Of a DNA stretch of 64,000 nucleotides, positions 49,246 to 60,613 are shown in pieces. A program made the translations under genes and the position numbers. This DNA is from Puntigrus tetrazona (taxonomy: Eukaryota; Chordata; Actinopteri; Cypriniformes; Cyprinidae). The notes beneath the pieces were generated by a model that was given only the letters and a program-made list of their open reading frames with translations, was not told the origin of the DNA and did not search any database. Location of the stretch: assembly GCF_018831695.1 (NCBI RefSeq), contig NC_056707.1:14950039-15014038 (forward strand), written 5' to 3'. Positions within the stretch are counted from its first letter, which is position 1. Each line of letters begins with the position of its first letter.

Positions 49246-50929
49246 TATCGGCATAAACGCATGTATTTACATTTACTTAAGTATTTTAGCCCCTTTGATT
49301 CTCATGAGAATTTTGAATGGGTTTTAATACAATTTTGGATTTGAGTAAGATGACATTACTCTGGTTCCTATAACAAGCTAATAAATGCTACCGCATTAAA
49401 TAATAACTGACATTATGACAGCTCTATCGAAATTACACACTATTATTAGTTTTTGTTAAATTATTTTTATTGTATTTTTATAAAAAGTGAATCCCTTTCA
49501 GCATTCAGCACGCATATTAAATTGATCAAAAAATGACAGCAAAGACATTTATAGTGTTACAATTAAAAAATATATACAAAATAGTGTTCTTTTAAACTTT
49601 CTATTCTAAGAATCCCGAAGCAAAAATATATTATGGTTATTACAAAAAGGTTATAAGCAGCACAACTGTTTTCAGCATTGATGATGTAAAGAAATTATTC
49701 TTAAACACCAAATAATTAACGAGACTGAAGACTAAAGTAATGACTGCTAGAAATTCAGCTTTGCCATCATAGAAATAAAATGCTTTACAAAAGAGGTATT
49801 TTTTGAAACTGTAGTAATTTTACAGTATTACTGTAAATTTGTTCAAATGGTGAGCATAATTGTAAAAACATTTTAATTTGTTCGAAAATTTATTCATTCG
49901 GGGCCTTTTTATAACTATAAACAAAAAAGATGTGCAAAACAAAACTTTCCGAGTCAGATGAAAAACATACCGAATGTCTCTTTTTTTATTTGTACGAAAC
50001 ATTTCCACTGATATTGCTTTCAGTGTGATAACTCAGTAGTTTTCCCTTAAGGGTACGAGCAACATCACAGTGGTCCTATAAGTTCTTTCAGTAAATGGCA
50101 TTCACTAAAGAGGATCACAGCAGAGCTACTGTTTGATCCATACTCTCATCTGCAAAGATCATCTAAATGTCAGGTCAAATAGTGAATTAAACTATTGTTC
50201 CTTTCCATGAAAGAAAATAAATGAGTTCCCTATTGACACAGGGCTTTTCAAAGAAACATGAAGGCATCGACTTCACGATAACAATCTTCCTCAGAGACAA
50301 AGCAGCCGGGCATGTTTAACAAGTATTATATAACGCCGAATCTTAAATTAACTAGCTGAAAATTACTAATAAATAATCATCTGTCCGAACAGAGCATCAC
50401 TCTGTTTGTCCAGCGAGTTTTTATTTTGAGGCGCTGTGTGACACGTGCTAAATTAGCATGCGGCTAACACGCTAACCTCTGCTAAAAAGAGGCCAGACAA
50501 ATAAAACTTGCGCCATAAATTTCAAATGGTACCTATACTTGATTAATACTAAAAATCCTCCACCATTTCATCTTACTTCTTGTGACAACTCCATACACAA
50601 TCCCAGAGAGAATGCTTCTTTTGAAGAAATTTAGCAGTAAAGTTTTTCTTCCTGTGTGGCATATAGTACTAAACCTGTATTAAGCGAATACGAATGAAGT
50701 GATTTGCTGTTCAATGTTCAGAATTGTTCTCTTATGTAAGAACTAATTCAGAAAATAATATACACCCTGGTGATGAAAAGAATGCATTGTGAAAATGTCA
50801 GGTTATTTTCATTCTGCTCTTACTCAGTGATTTGTATACAGGCGAGATAATTATAGTATCAATTTAATTGGGTGTTACCGCTCAATATCATCAACTTTTA
50901 ACTCAAATCTGACAGCTCGTATTAGCAAC
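49246..50929. other. intergenic space between the klf12 and klf5 3' ends
   Basis: About 1.7 kb of AT-rich DNA between the inferred polyadenylation sites. It contains one copy of a dispersed repeat (49490-49862). I see no gene. Confidence 0.6.
49490..49862 (-). repeat. dispersed repeat, family A, nearly complete, intergenic
   Basis: Blocks AAATTGATCAAAAAATGACA, AAGACATTTATAGTGTTACA, AAACTTTCTATTCTAAGAAT, AGCAGCACAACTGTTTTC and AATTCAGCTTTGCCATCATA match family A. The copy lies between the klf12 and klf5 3' ends. Confidence 0.7.
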
Positions 50930-50945
50930 TGTAACCACACCTCCA

Positions 50946-50951
50946 TTTATT
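50946..50951 (-). terminator. klf5: candidate polyadenylation signal AATAAA of klf5
   Basis: Read on the minus strand this is GAATAAATGG followed by a GU-rich element. Other minus-strand AATAAA matches lie further on at 50420-50425, 49985-49990 and 49889-49894, so a longer UTR is possible. Confidence 0.45.
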
Positions 50952-52132
50952 CACCTAATCACATGTGATCCAGGTTGACTGGACACTCCAGTTTAACCTG
51001 ACAGACTAAGACTTTAAAGACCTGCCTCCATATTATGTGTAATAACAGTAATGATGTATGCATTTGACATTAACTGTACTCATCTAAGTGCTGCAAATTA
51101 GAGTGATTAATGGGTGTGTTTAACATTTTACACTTAAGCAGTTTGAACCTTTAATTACAGCAATTAGAGTTTTTCTCTTTCGCTTTTGGTCACCAAATGT
51201 AGAACTTCTAGTTCTTACGAATACGTTCTTCCTCTCCTTCTCTAAAAGATACAAACATCGCGGATCCTCGTATTACATTACCTCGGATAAAAACAAACTC
51301 CATATGTCCCCCGATCTATTTTACTTCCATCTCAGGACCAACAACGGCTTGTCATGTGTAACGAGTCCCTTCTGTTACGCATTTGCAATCTCTGAAAAAT
51401 AAGGCGGAAAACATTTTTATCACTGTAATGGAAAATAAGAGGTTTTATGGGGCCACACATACAGATGTAACACACACCATAAGCCAAACCAACTAATGTA
51501 AACAATCAGCTGCCACATTGTTCCACATAATGCGGCCATTTAGAGCACTATTAGTTTGAACAAAGATTTCGAAAACCACTTCCCAGCAACCCATTGCACA
51601 TTTCATGTAAGCGCCGAGTTACGTTTTATAAAATAGAAATTAAAAAAAAATAATCTGTGCAAAATAAATACACGTTATATGTACATTTAAAGCTATCGCT
51701 TATCCCAACCAAATGCATAGTAAGGAAAATAAACAACTATGGAAGTAATCGATATGTAATCGATTTGTACCACTTATTGCATTTCAGTAAAACACAGAAA
51801 TTAACATAAAGGAGTTCAATCAATCTTCAGATTGTGCTCTTTCAAACATTTTGCCTACATGAAGCAAATCCCCTCAAAACATATCATAGTTTGGACTTTG
51901 TCCAACTCTTTGGTGTTCTGAAGCTACATTTAATTTTCTAATTAACCGGTGGCTCCCACACAAATTTCTGAAGCTGTTTCTTATCAAGTGCTGCTTTTAA
52001 GAGACATTAATTCATTGTGACTCAGCGTTTGTAGCTCACATTCTCATGACTGTTCTGCAGTTTGGTTCTGCAACCAAAACTGCAGCGCATTTTATGATTT
52101 ACCTTGTGATACAAGTATGAGTAGTCATTTAC

Positions 52133-52375
52133 AAGAATATTCTGGGTTCAGTAAAAGTTAAGCTCAGTTGACAGAACATGTGGCATAATGTTGATTACCG
52201 TAATTCATATCAACTTCCAAAATCTAGGTTACGACGGAAGTCAATGGAGCCAATCTTGTAAACGTTAACATTTAAAATTTTTCAACCACGTTGCCACAAG
52301 ATGGATGATGATCAACATTATGCGATCAGTGGATTAGTCTTAACTTGTATTAAATCAGGAATATTGCTTTAAAGA
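52133..52375. repeat. short inverted-repeat element (family E) in the klf5 3' UTR
   Basis: The left end TATTCTGGGTTCAGTAAAAG and GCATAATGTTGATTA pair with the right end TAATC...ATCAACATTATGC...TAACTTGTATT...AGGAATATTGCTTTA. The arms are about 65 bases each. This is a shortened copy of a palindromic repeat common in cyprinids that starts AATATTCCGGGTTCAA. Confidence 0.7.
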
Positions 52376-52732
52376 AGATTAAAACTGCCCACGAGTTCTT
52401 GAACGTTGTACATTTTACATGGCATCTCCATTCTACAAGGTAAAAAAGGCACATTAAAAGTAGTTACGTCATACCTCAAAGTATGCAGACAAACAAAGAA
52501 ACAAACAAAAATGTCAAAAAGAATGTCCCATCTGGCAAATGAGCCAAGTTCTCATCAATTAGCTGGTTTTGTGACCACAGGAGCCGTACCGACGGCAGGG
52601 TTTGGTCCTGTTGTACCTGATGAACTGCCAAAACCCAAGATTAACCAACACACCCAAATCCTAATTAGTATCATCAACAGAGGTCCTGATAGCCCTCCCG
52701 CGGCACCGTCAGAACAACGAGAGCGGGCGGCT

Positions 52733-52911
52733 CTAGTTCTGGTGTCTTTTCATGTGGAGGGCCAGGTGGTCCGATCGGGAGAAGCAACGGCTACATACGG
52801 CGCACTGGAAAGGTTTGGCCCCCGTGTGCTTCCTGAAGTGGCGCGTTAGCTCGTCAGAGCGGGCAAATCGCCAGTCGCACCCCTCCCACGAGCACTTGTA
52901 TGGCTTTTCGC
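52733..52911 (-). CDS. klf5: klf5 terminal coding exon, zinc fingers 2 and 3
   Basis: The acceptor TTGCAG ends at 52912 and the stop TAG is at 52735-52733. Finger 2 uses Cys334, Cys339, His352 and His356; finger 3 uses Cys364, Cys367, His380 and His384. Residue 370 is cysteine, where most family members have serine (R-S-F becomes R-C-F). The end KRHQN is the KLF5 signature. Confidence 0.96.
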
Positions 52912-55187
52912 CTGCAACAAAACACAGGCCAATACAGGTTGAGGGGAGAACACCACCACAATTTGATGAGATAAAACGCTGTGTACTGCATGATAATGGC
53001 AATAAAAGGTCTTTCTATGGAGCCACACTCATAGGCTGCACGCAATAAGAGGTGTAGTCTGGTTCACAAACACATTTCAAATCTGGTTCTTTTTAGTGAA
53101 TCAAATAAATGGAACACAGTGATCCTTATGAACCAGTCCTTTTAATGAATCAAATGATAAATTGTTCACCATATCAGTGACTGAAATAACTTCAGTCTGT
53201 AAAGATATTTTTTTGGTTGTGTTAATTAGCATATTGGTTAATTATATAATACGACTGGGCCTGTTTGTAGATTCCGTGTAAAAAGTTATTTTAAATCTAC
53301 GCATTTATTACTAACGTATCTTTTAATGAAACGTTTTCACACAAATATTGCGCGACAGCAGTACCCCACCGACAATTGTGTCAAAAGCTCACATTTTTGT
53401 GTGATACTGTTTAATAAATGTCTTACCCGTGTGAGTACGTAAATGGGCCTTCAAATGTGAGGACTTGGTGTAGACCTTCTTACATCCTGATGTATAAGAA
53501 TACAATAAATGTTAATACATACCATAACTTTTAAGCTCTTATCTATTATAGAAACTTAGAAAGAATGTGACTTAATTTCTTCTAGCTCATTTAGTTCAAA
53601 ATCAGCATGACTGCATGTCTCTGACAAACACAAATGCCGATAGTTTGGGAAAAAGTGTTTCTGTCCATATCAAAGTCAAAAGAAGTTCTACAGAAAGAAT
53701 AAGGTCATGTAAGCTTGGAACATCACAAGGGCGAGGAAATTTCCATTTTGGGGTGAACTACCCTTTGAACTAACATTCTGGCCAGCTCCGACTTGTCCAG
53801 CAGCCTCATACACAATGTCAAAAGGTTTTGCCATTGTGTCCTAAGCCTCTTAGTCAGTCAAAGTCCAACCTAGAGACCGGTAATTGCCCGAAGTTTAGTC
53901 ATGTCAGTCCACAGTATCTATTCAACAACATTAAATCGCCTGAATAACCATTTAAGCCTGAGCTGCGTCATACAGTCTATGTGTAAAAAGCCGCAGCTTC
54001 TTTCAAAGGCCTCGAATGTTATTTGAAATAAAGTGTATGCTATAGTCACAAACTAAAGTGTCTAGATGCTAAATTCGATCTCACCTGGTACATCGCAGTG
54101 ATGTATTCTCCTTTTGTCGAGATCCGGATTGTTTCTGCGGTTGTACTGGGCAGGTACTGCTTGCGTTTGGACAGAAAGCGCCGGTCCAGGGCTGAGACCT
54201 GCCATTTTAGATGCCATGCTAGCGGCATAGGACGGAGGTGGCGACAAGTTCTGTATGAGTTCTTTCCTCCTGTCTGGGCTGCCGGGTTCTGAGTTTGGAG
54301 GGGAGGGTGGTAGATAGGCCGCTCTCTTCTGAGAATGCTGACCAAACTGGGTAGGTAGCGAATATCCACTGTTGCTCATATTACAATGCGGTCGTTCTGC
54401 AATCTGGCCGGGGTGTGTGTGAATGCCGTTATACGTCGGCATCGGAGGGCATGTGGCATTGTGGGGATCTGTGCAAGGATGGCCACCATTGGGCTCGAGC
54501 TCCGAATTTAACAGCTGAAAAAGTGGAACGTCTGGGAATTCGAGGGACGGCTGCTCGTGCTTGACGTAAACATTGCTACCCGTTTCCGCAGCTGGGCTGT
54601 AGAGGTTTGTGTATTCTGGGTGCGTAATGGTGGGCGCAACCGAGCCGTGGCAACTAGAATAGTTGAAAGACGAATGCAGAGGTTCTGTCTTTATCTGTGG
54701 CGCCCCGGACCTCACGGGTCTACACATGCCGGTCCGTAGGTAGGTGACATCCGGTAAAAAAACATTCATGTTTATGCTGTATGGCGTGCCTTGGTCCATC
54801 GTGAGGGAATTGTCTTGACAAAACTTCTTATGGTCTGACAATGTGTGAAACTGAGGCGGCAGGTATCCATCCATGTCTCTTTTGATCTGAGGAACAGAAA
54901 AAATGGGTTTTCATTCAGCACAAAAACATACAAGTTTGTTCGGCAACATCCAACAACAATCCCTGAAAACATAGCAAAAATGTGGTTAGCATGTGCCTTT
55001 TAGCCAAATACCGTATCTGTAATCTTGCTATATTCAACGCAAATATTTCGTTATGTTGTAGTTTTACCATTGTCTGATTCTTTGTTGGTCTGTATACGCG
55101 ACTCAGCTCAGTATTCACTTGCATAGTGAAAGGTTCTGGTACTGTGTGTGTTCTTATGGTGCCATCAGCATGATACTCTACAGTCAT
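52733..55187 (-). CDS. klf5: klf5, Krüppel-like factor 5, spliced, minus strand
   Basis: The coding parts, in transcript order, are 55187-55068, 54886-54085, 53486-53427 and 52911-52733. They join in frame to 386 residues plus stop, with GT-AG introns of 181, 598 and 515 bases. Human KLF5 is 457 residues. Recognisable blocks are YSINMNVFLPD near residue 76, IKTE at 105-108 and VKHE at 148-151 (sumoylation-type sites, as in KLF5), PPSPPNSEPGSP at 233-244 (matching the mammalian phosphodegron), PPPSY at 256-260 (WW-ligase PY motif), and three C2H2 fingers from Cys304 ending KRHQN. KLF5 is a nuclear activator of proliferation genes in epithelial and other tissues. The N-terminal exon does not resemble the mammalian one. 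Which teleost klf5 copy this is (a, b or l) cannot be settled here. Confidence 0.93.
52912..53426 (-). other. klf5: klf5 intron 3, 515 bases
   Basis: The intron runs from GTAAGA to TTGCAG and interrupts the linker between fingers 1 and 2. I see no repeat with clear ends in it. Confidence 0.9.
53427..53486 (-). CDS. klf5: klf5 exon 3, rest of zinc finger 1
   Basis: This 60-base exon lies between acceptor ATCAG (ending 53487) and donor GTAAGA (from 53426). It encodes CKKVYTKSSHLKAHLRTHT, with finger ligands Cys309, His322 and His326. A short exon splitting finger 1 in this way is typical of KLF5. Confidence 0.95.
53487..54084 (-). other. klf5: klf5 intron 2, 598 bases
   Basis: The intron runs from GTGAGA to ATCAG. 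It contains an inverted MITE-like copy of the GGATAGTTCACCC family at about 53625-53768. Confidence 0.9.
53625..53768 (-). repeat. family B repeat in klf5 intron 2
   Basis: Ends in TTCCATTTTGGGGTGAACTA followed by CCCTTTGAA, the inverted family B terminus. The interior is diverged. Confidence 0.55.
54085..54886 (-). CDS. klf5: klf5 exon 2, transactivation and degron region
   Basis: The acceptor TTCCTCAG ends at 54887 and the donor GTGAGA starts at 54084. The exon encodes residues 41-307 plus one base. Met45 (54874) lies in a strong context (GACATGG) and aligns with the methionine in human EMEKYL. The exon carries the YSINMNVFLPD block, sumoylation-type motifs, phosphodegron, PPPSY and the first half of finger 1 up to Cys304. 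This large exon matches human exon 2. Confidence 0.95.
54887..55067 (-). other. klf5: klf5 intron 1, 181 bases
   Basis: A short intron from GTAAAA to TTCCTCAG. On the coding strand it is open in the exon 1 frame for much of its length, so retention would extend exon 1 to a stop within the intron rather than joining exon 2. Confidence 0.65.
55068..55187 (-). CDS. klf5: klf5 exon 1, 40 residues
   Basis: ATG at 55187-55185 is preceded in frame by TGA six bases upstream, so the frame cannot extend further without splicing. The donor GTAAAA follows 55068, and the 40 codons leave phase 0. The ATG context is weak (C at -3, A at +4). Residues resemble no KLF5 N-terminus that I recognise, but the exact phase match to exon 2 supports the exon. 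An alternative is that translation starts at Met45 in exon 2. Confidence 0.65.
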
Positions 55188-55260
55188 TAGTCACGTGGTA
55201 TTTAGCTCTCAGCTGATTGGCTTAAAACACTGCATACATCCAGCCAAGCAACTGTCACTG
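55188..55260 (-). promoter_or_regulatory. klf5: klf5 proximal 5' flank with CCAAT and E-box
   Basis: Upstream of the klf5 ATG on the minus strand are CCAATCA (55220-55214), TAAATA (about 55203-55198) and CACGTG (55197-55192). They are very close to the ATG, so they fit either a 5' UTR or a promoter serving the internal Met45 start. Motif matches only. Confidence 0.3.
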
Positions 55261-55939
55261 ACATGGCAAAGTTAATGTATAGCTTTCTTTCTTTATTATA
55301 TATAACGCTCTGGCACAAACCTTTTAAGCTTTGTAGTGAACAATGCAGAAATGACTGAGAATTTTAGAAGAATGCATCTTCAACCTGACTGACTTTTTTC
55401 GGTCCAGTGTGTTCACATGTTTAAACACACTTTTAAACTCAAAGATCAGCTCAAACTTAATCATTTCATCCATTTCCAAGTACATCTCTAAATACACAGG
55501 CTTGTTGCTACCTTACACAGAAGGAGGAACCCCCATACAAGCTCCCTCTCTCCCTCTCTCTCTCTCTCCCTCTCTCTGCCATCCATAAACTAGGAAATAC
55601 TCCATCTGAATTTAGAGCCTACAGCTGCTCTGCTGTTATGGAGTTTTCAGATTAAGGTCAGTGCAGAGTTCGGCACAATTCATCCAGCATGCTTCCTACA
55701 TACAGTATAGCGTACCATTAGAAAACAGTACGATAAAACAGAAGCTGTTCAGCGATTATGTTACGCTTTAGATCAAAAGCGCAAACAACACAGGCATTTA
55801 GGAAAGCTTGCCACACAGCACTGTTTACCAATGTAACATGCGATTACAGATAGACTCTACCAGAATGTGATGCTTTGATGGAGTGTCATTAAATCCACTG
55901 TAATCGTCCTCTCTCAATGCCTCGTTCAGTTCTTAGAGG

Positions 55940-56160
55940 TGTTTTATTCTAGCCGTGGATCCCGCTCAACAAAGCGTTGCCCATAACCGCATGTCCTCTG
56001 CTGAAATAAGCTGGAGATCACGTCATTCAATATGCCGCAAATGAGAACGACACGACAGCCAGACCGAGATGTCAAGCGCTTTACGCGTTTGACAAGACAA
56101 ATTACGCAACTGCCTCGTTTCAATGCCTCAAAATGGGGCGGGGCTTTGTCATCATACATT
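55940..56160 (-). promoter_or_regulatory. klf5: candidate distal klf5 promoter, CpG-containing with GC box
   Basis: A block richer in CG dinucleotides than its surroundings contains GGGGCGGGGC (56135-56144) and a CRE-like TCACGTCA (56018-56025). It lies 0.75-0.95 kb upstream of the klf5 ATG and could be a core promoter with an untranslated first exon. I could not identify an initiator or a convincing donor. Confidence 0.25.
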
Positions 56161-56641
56161 TAATAATTCACCCAAACAGGTTTGCAGGAGATGCAATAGT
56201 CTTCCAAAGAAAAAAAAACTAACAAGCATGGGAATGCACTTTAATAAATAAAAAAAAGATTTATAGCCTATTATTAAAACTGGCTGTCGTAAATGCCAGA
56301 ACTTTACCATACAAATTCAGATGTTTTTGGTGTCACATGTTTTAGTGATGTATATGCCGTTGAATCACTATTCAGATATAACACGTTTTAGCTATTAAAA
56401 TATTAATCAGCGTGAAATATACTTAGGAAACCACAGATGTAACCTAAACGGTCGCAAAACTCCAGCAGCAGTGACGAAAAAAGATTTTGTATAATACAAA
56501 ACACGAAATAAATAATTATAATCAAATAATAATTATTATTATCATTATTAGTAGGCCTAAAAGGTGGGATACGGTTAAAAAAACTGTTAAAAATGACTTA
56601 CTGCTGTAAAATTATATTAGGTAACACTGTCACACGTGCAC

Positions 56642-56642
<1 letters not shown>

Positions 56643-56713
<71 letters not shown>

Positions 56714-56714
56714 C

Positions 56715-56803
<89 letters not shown>
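56643..56803 (+). repeat. (CTAT)n/(CTGT)n compound microsatellite
   Basis: About 160 bases of CTAT units interrupted by two CTGT blocks. Confidence 0.97.
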
Positions 56804-57073
56804 AATTACATCTAAATCTTATATTAATAAATATTTAATATAATAGAACTATTAGTTTTCATAGCGATTTAGCCTATAAAAGACTAAAAATCACTATATC
56901 TGAAATAGCAATGTAATGGTCTTATCATCTGTTTTTTAACCAACAATGCTTGAAAGTAATCATACCAGACGAGCCACAAGAGTAAAACTATTCTGTTGTA
57001 TTTGACTGAAGAGATCCTTCATTCAAGTGAATACAGTATGGAATTCCATGGAATGGGTTAATTCCCATTTATG

Positions 57074-57229
<156 letters not shown>

Positions 57230-57969
57230 CCTTGGGCCATATGTGCTGGTATGCAAAACTGCTTGACTGCACTGCAGCTGCCTGTGTGGATTGCGTGTTC
57301 TATGCCAACATGCTAGGAGAAGTGTTGAAGTAGGCAAAGTTGCTGCCAGGGACAAATATCAGGAATGTTTTGATTAAAATAGCACACGATCATAAACGAT
57401 CAATTGCAATGTCTTGGTAAGCTGATTCGTGGACAAATTTGATGTCACTTAATGATCATTTAAATCATTTAAATGCTATGCTGTAAAAATGTTTAAAAAA
57501 ATAATTAAATAAAAATGAAAAACTTACAGTTACAGGAAGTCAAACAGGCTTGTTTGCCTGGCTGTATGAAACCCCGTCAAAATGTTGCTGATTAGTAAAT
57601 ATGTGTGTGAAGTTTTCACTTTATTATGAAAGGAAACCAATATCACAATAAATGAAACATACAGTATGTGTTAGCATGACAAATGAATTGTGATGTCGAA
57701 ATAAAGGCCGTTCCCATCATTTGTATGCGAACCTGCATTGTCCTGCTTTACAGAAGTATTTGAAAACCAAACATAGGTATATTAGGAAAACAAAGACACA
57801 TGTCGGACAGGTTTAGTGATTTGCTTTGGGGCCAGACAACTGGAACAATGTGACGGACCTCTAATGTTTCTCTTTGTGAAGATAGACCTGTTTTTTCTGA
57901 AAAACACCATTGATTTACATTTGCAGCATTAATCAGATAATATTACAGTGTAAAATATTCTAACAGTAT

Positions 57970-58155
57970 GCATAGTTCACCAAAAAAAAAAAAAAAAAAA
58001 TTCTTACATCATTTAGTCATCCTCATCTCATTCAAAAACCCGCATGACTTAATTTCATCTGTGGAACATTTAAGATATTTAAAATTTTTATATATTATAT
58101 ATTTTTATATATTTATCAGTGGAGTCCAGTGTTGTTTTGGACCCCAATGACTTTT
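57970..58155 (+). repeat. family B repeat, diverged, with A run
   Basis: Starts near CATAGTTCACC and an A run of 18, then TTCTTACATCATTTAGTCAT, CTCATTCAAAAACC, GCATGACTTAATTTCATCTG and GACCCCAATGACTTTTA. Confidence 0.6.
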
Positions 58156-60594
58156 AGTGTGTTGACTAAAACAGTTCAAATGCTGTAGGTGTATGCTGGT
58201 TTATAGACAGCACACTTTTTTTTTTCTTTTTTTCTTTAAAATACTGCTAAAATACAGATTTTTCAATTCATTTCGTTGATGTGCTTGTCATGATGTCTTT
58301 TTGCATACATGCGCAAACATTTTGTTTAGCCAGTGCCTATGCCACAACGCCACACCGCCAACTGTTAAATCAAGATCCACTAAATCTAGTTATGTATTGA
58401 ATGCGCATCAAAGGCGAGTATTTTCTGTTGCTCATTAGAGAATTTAAGGATCATAGCAGCCAGGGAGCATCTGTTGATGTTGGCACACGGACATCAGCAT
58501 ATGAATGCAAGTAATTCATGTCGCATGTCATTAAAAACTCAGAATATGCAGACAATTGAATGCCAGTCTTTAGAAAATGCCAAGCATGTGGGTGAGTATC
58601 TACTGTACATTAACTAATAAACTCACAACTATTTACCACAGATGAATTGTGAATTCTTCTTGTTTATCATTTTCAGGTTAAAATCATGCCATGCATTATG
58701 CAAATGGATTGTATTTTAACACAACATTCATGACACATATATATATACAGTGTGAGCTATAAGGTATTTTGAAAGTATTTGCATTAAGTGGTCAGATTCT
58801 CTCAAGCTCTACAATAAACACGTTCGTGCACAAGAAAACATATTTTATCCCGAAATTCAAATTCAGTACGTTTATTTTTTATGTTTTCTCAGAAGGTTTG
58901 CATTGAACACCAGTTGCATTAATATTCAGTGATATTTTAAGAAAAGCAGGTTATAATGTCAAGTGTAAAGTTTTAGTTTTAAAGGGTGTGGTGTGTCAGG
59001 AAGCCCACATTGTCAGTGGAATTACGGGTGGCTTACCAAAAAGCTTTTTAAGACAATATTTAATGCTCGATGGCACTGAAAAGAACTACTTAATCCATGT
59101 GAGCATTTGTGTTTATGTGACATGTGAACTAGCACACAGACAGAAAGAACAGAAAGAGGAATGCATCTGAATTACCTTTGGGGTTTTTTTATATTTTGGG
59201 CGTCTTCACGATTAAAAAAAAAAAGGGAAAGGTAGATTAGGCGAGTACAAACTGTTGCAAGCAAAGAGCCGAGCACCACCAAGACAGACATCATTGTAAT
59301 CATATTTGACATAAGGATTTAACAGCAGTTATGTATATATATACACACGAGAGAAACATTACTGAAAAACAAAAACATTTGTTAATACACTGTGGAATAG
59401 CTAAAAAAACCCCTCCAAAGCTGTTTTTTTTACAAGATTTTTTCCAAAGTATCAAAGTCATCAGTCTTTTGCAGTCACGCTCAGAACAGGTTGCACGTTA
59501 ATGACTAAAAGGGGTGAGAGTCAATCTTAGGCTTTTGATGAGGAGATTTGTATGATTATGCATAAACACTGTCAACACAACTTATATCAATCATAGCTTA
59601 GTCTCTTTCTCTGGTCCCAGACTCGCATGTTGTTCAGTTTGTTTGAACAGCAAATGTGAATCATAAAAAATAAGGCTGAAAAGCTGGCTGGCATCATCCA
59701 CTTTTCCCTGGTAATATAATGTAGGCTCACCAAATGCAACAATAACAGTCACATTTAGCCACCATTGAATTCTGTCGACACAGTTATACCGAGGGACTGT
59801 TTGGACATAAAATAATAGTAATAATAATTTGAATCAGCTTCTATCAGATTAGGATTTGGGAGTGAGTAGGCATTTCTGTTAAAAACCCTAAGACAAATTA
59901 AAATTCGCGTAAGTTTATCCCAGTTTCTGTAAAAAGTCTATCACTCCGTGGATCTTTGATCTTTCAAGTTCACCAAGCCTAGCTGTAGAAAAACATTAAT
60001 TAAGAAGCTGTTAAAACAAAATTACGATAATTTGAAAGTAATAAGTAAAGCAATCATGTGAAAATTATTTTGGGGTTTCCCACAGACTATTCAAAATCTT
60101 TTTTGTGGTACTAAAACCAGACATAGACTCGTTCTTAGACTCGCTGTTGTTGTTTTCCACCTTTGCTGTTACTTTTCCATCTAAATAATGTCTCTTCCTG
60201 GAGGATAATATGGTGTGAAGCTGTGCTTCATTTAAGCAATTCTGGTTTCATTCGTCCTAAAGTCAGTGTTTACTGAATTACTGCGTTTCTGTAAATATAC
60301 CACATTTTGATAAAAAAAAAGCAAAAAGAAAAGAAAAAAGGGCATTAAAATCATCATCTTTACCACTTTTATAGCCTTACTGCGTTTAAATCAAATTCTT
60401 TCAAACTATTTTAACCCAAAGTTTGAAAACTGTCTGCTAAATCAAGACTAAAAAACTAATGATGATCATGTCGGAGTCATTGCTTTAGTTTGTCTATTCT
60501 TGGTGAATGTATAAACAAAACATGCAAAATTCTGCTGGTCACAGATTAGATTTTTTGCAATAATCAAAAAGCCAATGAAAAAATGCTATCGTGT

Positions 60595-60613
60595 TTGTGT
60601 GTGTGTGTGTGTG
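60595..60613 (+). repeat. (GT)n microsatellite
   Basis: About nine GT units, with more TGTG nearby. Confidence 0.9.

Larger units (their letters stand above)
50930..52732 (-). other. klf5: probable klf5 3' UTR
   Basis: This region follows the klf5 stop and contains no coding sequence on the gene's strand. The nearest AATAAA on the minus strand is at 50951-50946, followed by a GU-rich run (GGAGGTGTGG), which makes a good polyadenylation site. It includes a complete short inverted-repeat insertion at 52133-52375. The end is inferred. Confidence 0.5.

Noticed and set aside
52406..52849. Plus-strand open frame of 147 codons
   Set aside because: It is antisense to the last klf5 exon and its 3' UTR and has no recognisable domain; the minus-strand zinc fingers explain the region.
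55944..56159. Minus-strand frame of 71 codons upstream of klf5
   Set aside because: No similarity and no phase-compatible donor seen; the CG-containing composition better fits a promoter.
56593..56805. Plus-strand frame of repeated Y-L-S-I
   Set aside because: Translation of the CTAT microsatellite.
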